Origin: Helicobacter brantae
GTDB taxonomy: Bacteria; Campylobacterota; Campylobacteria; Campylobacterales; Helicobacteraceae
Assembly (NCBI RefSeq): GCF_003364205.1
Contig: NZ_NXLV01000012.1
Location: 1 to 43,531, forward strand
Direction: 5' to 3'
DNA length: 43,531 bases
Each line of letters begins with the position of its first letter. Position 1 is the first letter of the stretch. The position numbers and the translations under genes are program-made. The notes below the pieces were generated by a model, which searched no databases, was not told the DNA's origin, and saw only the letters and a list, made by a program, of their open reading frames with translations. This document shows, piece by piece, positions 25,726 through 36,833 of the stretch.

Positions 25726-26766
25726 ATGATTCTCTATCTTCATATCCCTTTTTGCACAAGCAAATGTGGTTATTGTGCTTTTAATTCAAGTAGTGATTTT
25801 TTTCATCTTCAAGATTCTTATCTTTTAGCACTATTGCAAGATCTAAAAAGAGAGCTAGAGGGCAAAAAGCATCTTCTCACAAGCATTTATATCGGTGGAG
25901 GCACACCCAATACCCTGTCCTCAAATGCTTATGAGAAAATATTTGAGCTTATCACTCAGTTTGCTACACTCACTCAAGATTGTGAAATCACACTAGAGTG
26001 CAATCCCTCTCTTATCACTTCATCGTGGTGTGAAGATTTAAGAAGTTTGGGAGCAAATCGCCTAAGCGTTGGAGTGCAGAGTTTTTTTGATGATAAGCTA
26101 GATTTCTTGCAAAGGGATCATCAAGGCAGAGATATTGCAAAAGTCTTGCAAAAAGCTTGTAGTGCAGGATTTGAAAATCTTAGTATTGATTTGATTTATG
26201 GCACTCCACTTGATAATCAAGTGCGACTAAAACAAGAGATCGCTCTTGCCTCTTCTCTTCCACTCACACACCTCTCAGCTTATTCTTTGAGTATTGATAA
26301 AGGCTCAAAGTTTTACTGCTCTCCTCCTACTTTGCCTTTGGAAGATATGGGAGAGATTGTGCGTTTGGAGTTAGAGAGCAGAGGATTTAGACAATATGAA
26401 GTATCTAATTTTTGCAAACCTTATAAATCTTTGCATAATCTCTCTTATTGGAAGGGAGAGGAGTATATCGGCTGTGGTGCAGGAGCTGTGGGCTATCAAG
26501 AGGGAGTGAGATACACTAAGCTCAAACATATCCCCTCCTATATCAAAAACCCTCATCAAAGAAGTATTGAGGTTTTAAAAGAAGAAGAGAGGCTTTTGGA
26601 GAGGCTATTTTTGGGGTTGAGATGTGAGGTGGGTGTGCCTCTCTCTTTGCTTGATGCAAATAAAGTCAAAACTCTCATTGAAGAAGATAAGGCTTATATC
26701 CAAGAAGAGAGATTGAAGGCTAGAGATTTCTTCTTGGCTGATGAGATTGCTTTGTATCTAAGCTAA
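25726..26766 (+). CDS. hemW: HemW-type radical SAM protein
   Basis: 346 residues. C10, C14 and C17 in FCTSKCGYCAF bind the 4Fe-4S cluster, followed by the GGGTPNTL SAM motif and NRLSVGVQSFFDDKL. These mark the HemN/HemW family. The C-x-x-x-C-x-x-C-A/D-F form and short length favour HemW, a heme chaperone, over the anaerobic coproporphyrinogen oxidase HemN. It ends convergently with hinT, overlapping nine bases. Confidence 0.9.
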   Translation: MILYLHIPFCTSKCGYCAFNSSSDFFHLQDSYLLALLQDLKRELEGKKHLLTSIYIGGGTPNTLSSNAYEKIFELITQFATLTQDCEITLECNPSLITSSWCEDLRSLGANRLSVGVQSFFDDKLDFLQRDHQGRDIAKVLQKACSAGFENLSIDLIYGTPLDNQVRLKQEIALASSLPLTHLSAYSLSIDKGSKFYCSPPTLPLEDMGEIVRLELESRGFRQYEVSNFCKPYKSLHNLSYWKGEEYIGCGAGAVGYQEGVRYTKLKHIPSYIKNPHQRSIEVLKEEERLLERLFLGLRCEVGVPLSLLDANKVKTLIEEDKAYIQEERLKARDFFLADEIALYLS

Positions 26767-27093
26767 TCTCTCCCATTTGAGCTTTGCTCCCCCTAAAAGG
26801 TGGAAGTGCAAATGTGGCACTTCTTGCCCGCCATTTTCGCCCACATTTGTAATAAGGCGATAGCCTTTTTCTTCTAGTCCTAGAGTTTTAACCACTTGAT
26901 GAGTAAATTCAAGCAATTCACTCATTGTCTGACAATCAAGAGAGCTAAAATCTTTGATTTCTTTTTTGGGAATGATAAGCACATGGATTGGAGCTTGAGG
27001 ATTGATGTCATAAAAGGCAAGACATTTCTCATTTTCTAGCACTTTTTTGCAAGAAATCTCTCCATCGATGATTTTTTTAAAGATTGAACTCAT
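26758..27093 (-). CDS. hinT: HIT-family nucleotide hydrolase
   Basis: 111 residues with the histidine triad HLHFH (H94, H96, H98) followed by LLGG, plus YDINPQAPIHVLIIPKKEI. HinT-type enzymes cleave AMP from phosphoramidates. H. pylori has a HIT gene beside pheS, as I recall, which supports conserved synteny here. Transcribed away from pheS. Confidence 0.95.
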   Translation of the reverse strand: MSSIFKKIIDGEISCKKVLENEKCLAFYDINPQAPIHVLIIPKKEIKDFSSLDCQTMSELLEFTHQVVKTLGLEEKGYRLITNVGENGGQEVPHLHFHLLGGAKLKWERLA

Positions 27094-27183
27094 ATTTTTT
27101 CCTTTGTTTTTAGGGAATTATAGTGCGTATTCTTTATTTGTTTGATTACAATTCCCATTTATATTTTTTATGGGCAGGAAACA

Positions 27184-28158
27184 ATGCAAGGGATATTAGA
27201 GAAAATCAAAAACGCCAAAAGCTCCCAAGAGCTTGAAGCACTTAAGGTTGAAGTTACAGGAAAGAGGGGAGTGATTACCCTTGCTTTTGGTGAGTTAAAA
27301 AACCTCAATGGTGAGGAAAAAAAGCAAAAAGCTCAAGAGTTAAACCTCTTTAAGCAAGAATACGAGAGGGTTTTTGAGGAGAAAAAGAGTGAAATTGAGC
27401 AAAAAGAATTATTAGAAAAATTACAAAAAGAAAAAATCGATGTCTCACTTCTAGCTCAAAACCACTTTGGCAAACCTCATTATGTCAATTTGATGATTGA
27501 AAAAATCATTGATTATTTTTCACTTTTAAACTTTGAAGTCTGTGAGGGGAGTTTGGTAGAAGATGATTTTCATAACTTTGAAGCACTCAATATCCCCAAA
27601 TTCCACCCTGCAAGAGATATGCAAGACACATTTTATACCAAAGATCAAAAACTTTTGAGAACCCATACTTCTCCTGTGCAGATTCACACAATGCAGGGCA
27701 AAAAGCCACCCCTAAGGATGATTGCCCCTGGAGCTGTGTTTAGAAGAGATTATGATCTTACCCACTCTCCAATGTTTCATCAAGTGGAGGGGTTAATGGT
27801 TGATGAGAAGGGGAAAATCTCTTTTGCAAATCTCAAATTTATTTTAGAAGATTTTCTCAAATACATTTTTGGAGAAGTCAAAGTAAGATTTCGCTCTAGC
27901 TTCTTTCCTTTCACCGAGCCAAGTGCGGAAGTGGATATTAGCTGTGTGTTTTGCAAAGGTGAGGGGTGTAGGGTATGCTCTCATACAGGTTGGCTTGAAG
28001 TGCTAGGCTGTGGAATGGTTAATGACAATGTGTTTAGTGCTGTGGGATATGAAAATGTCAGTGGCTATGCCTTTGGACTAGGTGTAGAGCGATTTGCAAT
28101 GCTTTATTATGGGGTAGGGGATTTGAGAAGTTTCTTTGAAGTTGATTTGAGAGGTTAG
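27184..28158 (+). CDS. pheS: Phenylalanyl-tRNA synthetase alpha subunit
   Basis: 324 residues from ATG 27184 ([10 protein letters not shown]), after GGGCAGGAAACA. A TTG 14 codons earlier is an unlikely start. An N-terminal coiled coil is followed by the class II core: [19 protein letters not shown] (motif 2) and [13 protein letters not shown] (motif 3). The [17 protein letters not shown] insert is normal for the family. Forms a tetramer with PheT. Confidence 0.97.
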   Translation: MQGILEKIKNAKSSQELEALKVEVTGKRGVITLAFGELKNLNGEEKKQKAQELNLFKQEYERVFEEKKSEIEQKELLEKLQKEKIDVSLLAQNHFGKPHYVNLMIEKIIDYFSLLNFEVCEGSLVEDDFHNFEALNIPKFHPARDMQDTFYTKDQKLLRTHTSPVQIHTMQGKKPPLRMIAPGAVFRRDYDLTHSPMFHQVEGLMVDEKGKISFANLKFILEDFLKYIFGEVKVRFRSSFFPFTEPSAEVDISCVFCKGEGCRVCSHTGWLEVLGCGMVNDNVFSAVGYENVSGYAFGLGVERFAMLYYGVGDLRSFFEVDLRG

Positions 28159-28162
28159 GGTT

Positions 28163-30511
28163 ATGATCGTTACCAAGCATTTATTAGAACAATTTGTGAG
28201 TTTATCAGGAGTTGAGAGTGAGCAAATTATCTCTGAGCTTAGCAAGATTGGCTTAGAGGTAGAATCTTTTACTCCTATTAGAGTGCCTGATTTGGTTGTG
28301 GTGGGCTATGTCGTGGAGAAATCCCCTCATCCTGATGCAGACAAGCTTAGTATTTGCAAAGTTGATGTAGGAGGGAAAACTTTGCAGATTGTTTGTGGGG
28401 CTTCCAATGTGCAAAGCGATCAATATGTCGCTGTCGCTCTTGAGGGAGCAAGGCTTGATACTCCAAAAGGTGAGCTTCTCATCAAGCCCACGACTTTGAG
28501 GGGAGTGGAGAGCTGTGGAATGCTTTGCTCTAGCACTGAGTTAGGATTCCCTAAAATCAATGAGGGGATTATGCTTTTGGATAGCAGTATTGGGCATTTA
28601 GAGGTGGGGACTCCACTCAATTCTTATCCTTTGTTTGATAATTTTATCCTTGAAGTGGGGCTTACGCCCAATCGTGGGGATTGTCTCAGTGTGTTAGGAG
28701 TGGCTAGGGATTTGAGTGTTGCACTCAATCTCACATTGAGCTTGAAAAACTACAAAGATGAAAATGTGCCCTTAGGGATTGGAAGAGTGTTGCAAGTGGT
28801 TAATGAAGGGAAATTTGATAGCTCAATGCTCTATAAAGTCATCAAAATCGCTTCCATACAAACTCCACTAGAGCTCAAACTCTCCCTTGCTCTGTGTGGT
28901 TTGCAATCTCACTCTCCTATCCAAGATTTTTTAAGCTATGCTATGCATAATATTGGAGTGATTTTAAGAGGTTATGCGTTTTCTCATTTTGAAAAAAGCA
29001 ATCTTGCCAATAATGTTGAGGGACAGATTCTTCTTAGGCAAAATGAGCAAGGGCTTGATTGTGTCTGTGGTAAAGACTGCTCTTGGATTGTAAGCATTAG
29101 TCCTACTCCTATTGAGCCTTCTCACGAAATGCTTGTGCTAGAGGCAAGTTATATTGCCCCTCAAATTGTTGCAGAAGCCCTCTATCAATACCCTCAAATC
29201 CAAAAAGACACCACCCTCACTTATAAAACCACAAGAGGGAGCAATCCTGATTTGCTTCTAGGAATGCAGTATTTATGCAATCTTTTCATCTCTTATACTC
29301 GCTCTGAAGTGTATTCGGGCAATCACAAACTCACTCAAAAAGAAGAGAGTCAAAGTATCAAAACGACTTTTGATTGTATTGCCAAGATTTTGGGGACTGA
29401 GATTTGCAAAGAAGAAATCGCAATCATTCTCAAAAAGCTAGGATTCAAAATCGAGGCTAGTTTTGATGAAAGCTTTTTTATGGCAACTCCACCCCCCTAT
29501 CGCCACGATATTCACACCTATCAAGATATCGCTGAAGAAGTGCTAAGAATCTATCGGATTGACAGATTGGTTGCCAAGCCTTTAGAGATTGTTGAGCAAA
29601 GCAGAAAAGACAATGACAAATATTTTGCATTCAAAGCCCAAAGAGCCCTGATACAAAGGGCTGTGGCAAAAGGATTTTATGAGAGTATTCATTATGTGTT
29701 TGATGATAGAGCTAGACTGCAAAAGCTAGGCATTGAGGGGATAGATGAGAGCCTTGATGTGCTAAATCCTATCACAAATGAGCTTAATACTCTAAGGGTG
29801 AGTTTGCTCCCTGCAATGATTGAGAGCATTCAAAGAAATGAAAATTTTGGAATCAAAAAAATCGCATTTGCTGAGATTGGGGTGTGTTATACAAAAGAGA
29901 GAAAAGAAGTCAAAAAACTTGCATTTGCCACAAATCTTTGCAAAAGTGATGAGAAGTTTCCATTCCCCAAAGGAGAGGAGTGGGATTTTTATTCTTTTGC
30001 CTCAAGCATTATGGACATCATCGGCTCTTTTGAGGTGCGTGAGCTAGAGAGTATTCCTTTTGGCACTTCCTCTTCACTTCTCCACCCCTATCAAAGAGCT
30101 TTGGTGATTAAAGAGGGGAGAGAACTTGGCTTTATTGCCAAACTCAACCCCACAATTGCCAAAGGATTTGTATGTGAGCTAGATTTGCAATCTTTGATCT
30201 CCCCTGTGAAAATTTCTCATAGCAGTGGATCAAAATTTCAAGCAAGTTTGAGAGATTTGACTTTGATGATTGACAAAGAGATTGCATTTTCAGACATAAA
30301 AGAAGCACTTTTAGGGGAAAACATAGAATTTTTAGACAATCTCTATCCACTTGATCTCTATACTCAAGAGGATTTTGGAAGTGAAGTGGCACTTAGCATT
30401 CGCTTTGTATGGCAGTCTATGGAGAAAACCTTGCAAGAAGATGAGATCGCTCAAGGAATGCAAAAAGTGCTAGAGGTATTGCAAGAGAAGTTTGGGGCAA
30501 GATTGCGATAA
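28163..30511 (+). CDS. pheT: Phenylalanyl-tRNA synthetase beta subunit
   Basis: 782 residues. The N-terminal tRNA-binding OB domain (VVGYVVEKSPHPDADKLSIC) is followed by the B3/B4 editing region, the B5 domain (PPYRHDIHTYQDIAEEVLRI) and a C-terminal ferredoxin-fold anticodon-binding domain (SLRDLTLMIDKEIAFSDIKE). Length and domain order are standard. It lies four bases after pheS and overlaps aroA by one base. Confidence 0.97.
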   Translation: MIVTKHLLEQFVSLSGVESEQIISELSKIGLEVESFTPIRVPDLVVVGYVVEKSPHPDADKLSICKVDVGGKTLQIVCGASNVQSDQYVAVALEGARLDTPKGELLIKPTTLRGVESCGMLCSSTELGFPKINEGIMLLDSSIGHLEVGTPLNSYPLFDNFILEVGLTPNRGDCLSVLGVARDLSVALNLTLSLKNYKDENVPLGIGRVLQVVNEGKFDSSMLYKVIKIASIQTPLELKLSLALCGLQSHSPIQDFLSYAMHNIGVILRGYAFSHFEKSNLANNVEGQILLRQNEQGLDCVCGKDCSWIVSISPTPIEPSHEMLVLEASYIAPQIVAEALYQYPQIQKDTTLTYKTTRGSNPDLLLGMQYLCNLFISYTRSEVYSGNHKLTQKEESQSIKTTFDCIAKILGTEICKEEIAIILKKLGFKIEASFDESFFMATPPPYRHDIHTYQDIAEEVLRIYRIDRLVAKPLEIVEQSRKDNDKYFAFKAQRALIQRAVAKGFYESIHYVFDDRARLQKLGIEGIDESLDVLNPITNELNTLRVSLLPAMIESIQRNENFGIKKIAFAEIGVCYTKERKEVKKLAFATNLCKSDEKFPFPKGEEWDFYSFASSIMDIIGSFEVRELESIPFGTSSSLLHPYQRALVIKEGRELGFIAKLNPTIAKGFVCELDLQSLISPVKISHSSGSKFQASLRDLTLMIDKEIAFSDIKEALLGENIEFLDNLYPLDLYTQEDFGSEVALSIRFVWQSMEKTLQEDEIAQGMQKVLEVLQEKFGARLR

Positions 30512-31776
30512 TGATTCTCTCCCCCAAAGCCAATCCTCCCAAGCTGATAGAGTGGGGGGAGATTTCCTCTGACAAATCTCTCTCTCATCGTGGAGTGATT
30601 TTCTCATTTTTGGCTCAAGGAGAGTGTGAGATAGAGCATTTTTTACGCTCACAAGACACTCTAGCCACACTCCAAATCGCTAAAAATTTGGGAGCTAGAG
30701 TGATAGAAGATTCCCAAAAAATCCTTATAACTCCCCCCAAACAAATTGCCCCAAAGGCTCAAATCCCTTCTCAAAACTCAGGCACAGCGATGAGGTTGTA
30801 TGCAGGATTGCTTAGTGGAGTAAGAGGGAGATATAGCTTTAGTGGAGATGAGAGTCTAAGCCTTCGCCCAATGCAGAGGATTAAAACTCCACTAGAGCTA
30901 ATGGGTGCAAAGATGAGTTCTTCTTATGCCCCTTTTGAGCTAGTAGGGAGTGAGAATCTAAGGGGGATAAAATACACAAGTCCAATCTCTTCAGCACAAG
31001 TTAAAAGTGCATTTATTCTAGCCTCACTCTTTGCCAAAACCCCCTCAGAGTTTAGTGAGCCTTTTTTGAGCAGAGATCATAGTGAGCGATTTTTGAGATT
31101 CCTTAATGCACCCATAGAGATTGAGAAAGAGAGGATTAAAATCTCTCCACTCTCCCACCCTCTCAAAAATTTTTCTATCCAAATCCCCAATGATCCCTCA
31201 AGTCTTATCTTTTTTGTCGTTGCGTGTTTGATTGCAGACAATCAAGAGATGAGTTTTGGCAATGTTTTACTCAATCCCACACGCATTGAGGCTTTTGAGG
31301 TGCTTAAGAGAATGGGAGCAAGGCTAGAGTATAAAATCACACAAGAAGGATTTGAGCCTATTGGGGAAGTGAGGGTAAGCTCTTCTAGGCTTGTAGGAGT
31401 AGAGGTGAGTGAGAAAATCTCTTGGCTTATTGATGAGCTTCCTGCTCTTAGCATTGCCTTTGCGTGTGCAAGTGGAGAGAGCAAGGTAAGTGGAGCAAAA
31501 GAGCTAAGAAGCAAAGAGTGTGATCGAATCAAAGCTGTTGTAGAGAATTTAAAAACTTTAGGCATACAAGCCTATGAGCTAGATGATGGCTTTAGGGTGG
31601 TAGGGGGTGAGTTTATTGAGGGGAGAGTGCCAAGCTTTGGAGATCATCGCATTGCAATGAGTTTCTCGCTTGTAGGAGTGAGAAAAAGAGTGGAGATTGT
31701 GGAGAGTGAGTGTGTGGATATATCTTTCCCACGCTTTTATGAGTTTTTAGCAAAAATAGTTGAGGTAGAGAGATGA
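30511..31776 (+). CDS. aroA: EPSP synthase (3-phosphoshikimate 1-carboxyvinyltransferase)
   Basis: Sixth step of the shikimate pathway, making EPSP from shikimate-3-phosphate and PEP. The 421-residue protein has DKSLSHR, the SGTAMRLYAGLLSG PEP loop, SRDHSERFL, the DELPALSIAFACASG acid motif and FGDHRIAMSF. Overlaps pheT by one base and ispH by four, so it is co-translated with both. Confidence 0.97.
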   Translation: MILSPKANPPKLIEWGEISSDKSLSHRGVIFSFLAQGECEIEHFLRSQDTLATLQIAKNLGARVIEDSQKILITPPKQIAPKAQIPSQNSGTAMRLYAGLLSGVRGRYSFSGDESLSLRPMQRIKTPLELMGAKMSSSYAPFELVGSENLRGIKYTSPISSAQVKSAFILASLFAKTPSEFSEPFLSRDHSERFLRFLNAPIEIEKERIKISPLSHPLKNFSIQIPNDPSSLIFFVVACLIADNQEMSFGNVLLNPTRIEAFEVLKRMGARLEYKITQEGFEPIGEVRVSSSRLVGVEVSEKISWLIDELPALSIAFACASGESKVSGAKELRSKECDRIKAVVENLKTLGIQAYELDDGFRVVGGEFIEGRVPSFGDHRIAMSFSLVGVRKRVEIVESECVDISFPRFYEFLAKIVEVER

Positions 31777-32597
31777 AAGTAAAATTAGCCAAAAGTTTTG
31801 GGTTTTGTTTTGGAGTAAAACGAGCGATAAAGATTGCTGAGCAAAATCAAGGAGGAGCAACGCTTGGAGCATTGATCCACAATCAAAAAGAAATCGATCG
31901 CCTAAGGGAAGATTATGGGGTAAGACTTGCAAAAAGCATTGAAGAGATTGCTCCAAATGATAGAGTTATTGTGCGAACACACGGCATTCCCAAAAATGAA
32001 TTAGCCTCTTTGAAAAGCCAAGATATTTCTGTAACTGATGCGACTTGTCCTTATGTAACCAAGCCTCAAAAGATTGTAGAGCAAATGAGTGAAGAGGGCT
32101 ATCAAGTAGTTATCTTTGGGGATATTACACACCCTGAAGTTAAAAGCGTGATGAGTTATGCCAAAGAACCTGCGTGGGTGGTTGGCTCAATTCAAGAGCT
32201 AGAAGAATACAAGATTCCCAAAAAAGTAGCCCTTGTTTCTCAAACTACTAAGCAAAGAGAAAAATTCTTTCAAATCGCCCAATATCTAATGCACCACAGC
32301 TATGAGGCAAGAATCTTCAATACCATTTGCAATGCAACTTTTCAAAATCAAGATAGTGCCAAAGAATTGGCTCAAGAGGTGGATATTATGATTGTTGTAG
32401 GAGGTTTGACTTCCTCAAATACTAAGCAACTCTTTGAGATTTGCAAACGATTTTGTCCTGATAGCTATTTGATTGAAGATGAAAAAGGCTTGGAGCTAGA
32501 ATGGTTTGCAGACAAGGAGATTTGTGGCATTACAGCAGGGGCTTCTACACCTGATTGGATTATCCAAAAAGTCAAGTCAAGCATAGAAGCGATATAA
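31773..32597 (+). CDS. ispH: 4-hydroxy-3-methylbut-2-enyl diphosphate reductase
   Basis: Last enzyme of the non-mevalonate isoprenoid pathway. 274 residues with the three cluster cysteines C12 (FGFCFGVKRA), C92 (TDATCPYV) and C186 (NTICNAT), plus RTHGIP and GDITHPEV. The ATGA overlap couples it to aroA. Confidence 0.97.
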   Translation: MKVKLAKSFGFCFGVKRAIKIAEQNQGGATLGALIHNQKEIDRLREDYGVRLAKSIEEIAPNDRVIVRTHGIPKNELASLKSQDISVTDATCPYVTKPQKIVEQMSEEGYQVVIFGDITHPEVKSVMSYAKEPAWVVGSIQELEEYKIPKKVALVSQTTKQREKFFQIAQYLMHHSYEARIFNTICNATFQNQDSAKELAQEVDIMIVVGGLTSSNTKQLFEICKRFCPDSYLIEDEKGLELEWFADKEICGITAGASTPDWIIQKVKSSIEAI

Positions 32598-32665
32598 AAA
32601 AGTGCAAAATGTTGTTGTATTAAGGTAGAATTCATATTATTGACTTTAATTAAGCGAGGATAGTT

Positions 32666-34339
32666 ATGAGAATAAACCCAGAACAAATCGAACGCTCTGC
32701 GATTGATGAAGACTTTGATTTTGAGAAAATGCTCAATGAGAGCGAAACAGATTTAGAGGGTGGCAAGATTCAAGAAGGCGTGATTGTTAGCATTGGCGAT
32801 GAGTATGCGATGGTTGCTGTTGCAGGAGCGAAGCAAGAGGGAAGATTGCCACTCTCTGAAATCAGTGATGAGAAAGGAAATCTACTTTTCAAGCAAGGCG
32901 ATAAGATTGAAGTGTTTGTTACACTCAATTATGAGCGATCAAGCATTTCTCACAAAAAAGTGCTTAAGATGAAAAAGCTAGAGCAAAAAATCAATGAGAT
33001 TAAAGATAATTTTGAAAATCTTGTCATAGATTGCAAAATCATCAAGAAAAATCGAGGTGGATTTGTTGTCGAGTTTGATGGAGTGGAAGCGTTTTTGCCA
33101 CGCAAAGAATCAGCTCTTAGAGAAGATGGCAAAAGTGTAGGCAAAAGCTTTAAGATGTGCATTATGGATGTTAAACCTCAAGAGCAAAGCATTGTAGTTT
33201 CAAGAAAAAAATATCTTGATAGCATTGAGAAAAACAAAGAAGAAATCATCTCCAAACTTTTGGCAGAAAGTGGAAACTTGCAAGGAATTGTAAGAAAAAT
33301 CACTCCTTTTGGTATCTTTGTTGATGTAATGGGGGTTGAGGGCTTGGTGCATTACACTGAGATTAGCCACAAGGGTCCTGTTAATCCTGCAGTATTTTGC
33401 AAAGTAGGAGATAATGTAGAAGTCAAAGTGCTTGAATATGTCAAGGAAAAAAATCGTCTTTCTTTCTCAATCAAAGCTACCATAGAAGATCCTTGGAATG
33501 AAATCAAAGCCCAACTTGATGTAGGCGATACAATCCGAGTAGTTGTCAGCAAACTAGAAGATTATGGTGCATTTGTGGATTTGGGCAATGGGACAGAGGG
33601 ATTCTTGCATATTTCAGAAATCACTTGGAATAAGCAAGTCAAGCACCCCAAAGAAGTTTTGAAGAGTGGAGAAGCTATTGATGTAGAAGTGATTGAGATT
33701 GATGCGACTAATAAGCGATTGCGTGTTTCTCTCAAAAGACTCTCTCCTAAACCCTTTTCAAAGTTTTTGCAATCTCATCAAGTCGGAGATGTGATTGAGG
33801 GAGAAGTAGTCAAGATTTTGGATTTTGGTGCATTTATCAAGCTTGGCGAGGTTGATGGACTTTTGCATAATGAAGATATTTCTTGGGAGAAAGGGCAAAA
33901 AGCTAGTAGCACTTTCAAAGTAGGAGATAAAGTCAAGGTCAAAATCGTTAAGATTGATAAAGAGAGTGAGAAGATTTCTCTCTCAGCTAAAGCACTTCAA
34001 GACTCTCCAATTGATCAATTTGCAAAATCCCACGCACTTGATAGCATCGTGAATGGGAAAGTGGTTGAAGTGAAAGATTTTGGTGTGTTTATTGAGCTAG
34101 AGGGAGGGATAGAAGCTCTTATTCGTGATGAAGATCTCTATCCTCTCAAAAAAGAAGAAATCGAGATGGGAAGCACACTAGAGGGCGTTATCGCTCATAT
34201 TGATAGAAATCACGGCAAAGTGAGAGTTTCAATTCGCAAACTAGAAAAAATCAAAGAAAGAGAACAACTCAATCAATACAATAATTCTGATACCAAGATG
34301 ACTCTAGGCGATCTCATCAAGCAAAGAAATGGTCAATAA
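32666..34339 (+). CDS. rpsA: 30S ribosomal protein S1
   Basis: 557 residues with six S1 RNA-binding domains, the later ones clear: GIVRKITPFGIFVDVMGVEG, VVVSKLEDYGAFVDLGNGTE, GEVVKILDFGAFIKLGEVDG and GKVVEVKDFGVFIELEGGIE. S1 recruits mRNA to the 30S subunit. A TAGAAT box (32626-32631) 35 bp upstream suggests its own promoter. Confidence 0.97.
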   Translation: MRINPEQIERSAIDEDFDFEKMLNESETDLEGGKIQEGVIVSIGDEYAMVAVAGAKQEGRLPLSEISDEKGNLLFKQGDKIEVFVTLNYERSSISHKKVLKMKKLEQKINEIKDNFENLVIDCKIIKKNRGGFVVEFDGVEAFLPRKESALREDGKSVGKSFKMCIMDVKPQEQSIVVSRKKYLDSIEKNKEEIISKLLAESGNLQGIVRKITPFGIFVDVMGVEGLVHYTEISHKGPVNPAVFCKVGDNVEVKVLEYVKEKNRLSFSIKATIEDPWNEIKAQLDVGDTIRVVVSKLEDYGAFVDLGNGTEGFLHISEITWNKQVKHPKEVLKSGEAIDVEVIEIDATNKRLRVSLKRLSPKPFSKFLQSHQVGDVIEGEVVKILDFGAFIKLGEVDGLLHNEDISWEKGQKASSTFKVGDKVKVKIVKIDKESEKISLSAKALQDSPIDQFAKSHALDSIVNGKVVEVKDFGVFIELEGGIEALIRDEDLYPLKKEEIEMGSTLEGVIAHIDRNHGKVRVSIRKLEKIKEREQLNQYNNSDTKMTLGDLIKQRNGQ

Positions 34340-34781
34340 CAAACTCCCCGCAATTCTTGCCTTTTTCTGCCTCCTTGCTGGAGGCACGATATGGATTACC
34401 CTCAAGATTAGGCAAGATAAAACCCCAATAACTCTTCCACAAGAGCAAACCACAAAAGAGCAAAAAAGCAAAACGCAAGAAGAATGGTTTTATGCAATGG
34501 CAAAGAAACAAAACAAAACCTATTCTTACCCTACAAGTGAAATGGTGATGAAATATGATTTCAATCGAGGTGTAGAGCCTTTGAGAATCTTTGTAGGAGA
34601 TTTGAGTGAGTATCGATTTTATTGTATCAACCAAGTTTTGCTAAAAAACAATATTGAATATGCCTACTATAAGACTGATAAAGTCATTCAGCTTATCATT
34701 TTCCTCAACGATAAAGAATCTCAAACCAAAATTCTCTCAGATTTTGATTATTACAATATTGCCTACACACTTCAGCAATAA
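34329..34781 (+). CDS. Membrane-anchored hypothetical protein (150 aa)
   Basis: Overlaps the last 11 bases of rpsA. A single N-terminal hydrophobic helix (LPAILAFFCLLAGGTIWITL) is followed by a charged linker and a small soluble domain, so it is probably anchored in the inner membrane facing the periplasm. As I recall, a hypothetical gene also follows rpsA in H. pylori. Function unknown. Confidence 0.75.
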   Translation: MVNNKLPAILAFFCLLAGGTIWITLKIRQDKTPITLPQEQTTKEQKSKTQEEWFYAMAKKQNKTYSYPTSEMVMKYDFNRGVEPLRIFVGDLSEYRFYCINQVLLKNNIEYAYYKTDKVIQLIIFLNDKESQTKILSDFDYYNIAYTLQQ

Positions 34782-34805
34782 GGTGGGGTTGATTAGAGAT
34801 AATCT

Positions 34806-35426
34806 ATGCAAGGCTTTATCCTCTCAAAGACAAATATCAAAAATCAAGATTTAATCCTAAGAGTGCTTACCCCATCAAAAATCAAAGAGCTTTATCGCTT
34901 TTATGGAATGCGTCATAGTATCATTGATGTGGGGAGGAAAATTGATTTTGATACTCAAAGTGATGGATATTTTTTGCCCAAGATTCATAATATCTTGCAA
35001 CTTGGATATGAGTGGGAAAGAGAGTATGAGAGGGTATATGTTTGGAAAAGATTTATGGGGCTACTCAATCAACACCTCAAAGAAATCAGTGAGATTGAGA
35101 GCTTTTATTTTGAGCTTTTGGAGTGGGGGGCACATATTTTAGACAAACAGCACCCTCTAAGGGTTGTGATTGAAATGGGGGCAAAACTTTTGCAATATGA
35201 GGGGAGAAATACGCGTTTTGATGATGATTGCTGTTTTGTGTGTCAAGAAGCTTTGGGGGAGAGCATTGCTCTAGGTCGTGCATTTTTGTTTGCTCATCCC
35301 ACTTGCATTCACTCTGAAGTCTTGGATAAAAACAAAATGATTGATTTTCTTAGCTCCTCTTCGAGCTTTTTGCTCAATGATGATGAGGTAGAAAAGATTT
35401 GGAATGTGTTTAATCAGGGTTTGTAA
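34806..35426 (+). CDS. recO: DNA repair protein RecO (short epsilon type)
   Basis: 206 residues, starting MQGFILSKTNIKNQDLILRV with ELYRFYGMRHSIIDVGRKID. This pattern fits the short RecO of Helicobacter and Campylobacter, which loads RecA with RecR. A cysteine group (DDCCFVCQEA and HPTC) resembles the zinc finger of other RecO proteins. The ribosome site is weak. Confidence 0.85.
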   Translation: MQGFILSKTNIKNQDLILRVLTPSKIKELYRFYGMRHSIIDVGRKIDFDTQSDGYFLPKIHNILQLGYEWEREYERVYVWKRFMGLLNQHLKEISEIESFYFELLEWGAHILDKQHPLRVVIEMGAKLLQYEGRNTRFDDDCCFVCQEALGESIALGRAFLFAHPTCIHSEVLDKNKMIDFLSSSSSFLLNDDEVEKIWNVFNQGL

Positions 35427-36830
<1,404 letters not shown>

Positions 36831-36833
36831 AGA

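Noticed and set aside
27900-28010. Cysteine-rich insertion in PheS as a novel zinc domain
   Set aside because: The CxxCxGxGCxxC...TGW segment is a normal feature of many bacterial PheS proteins.
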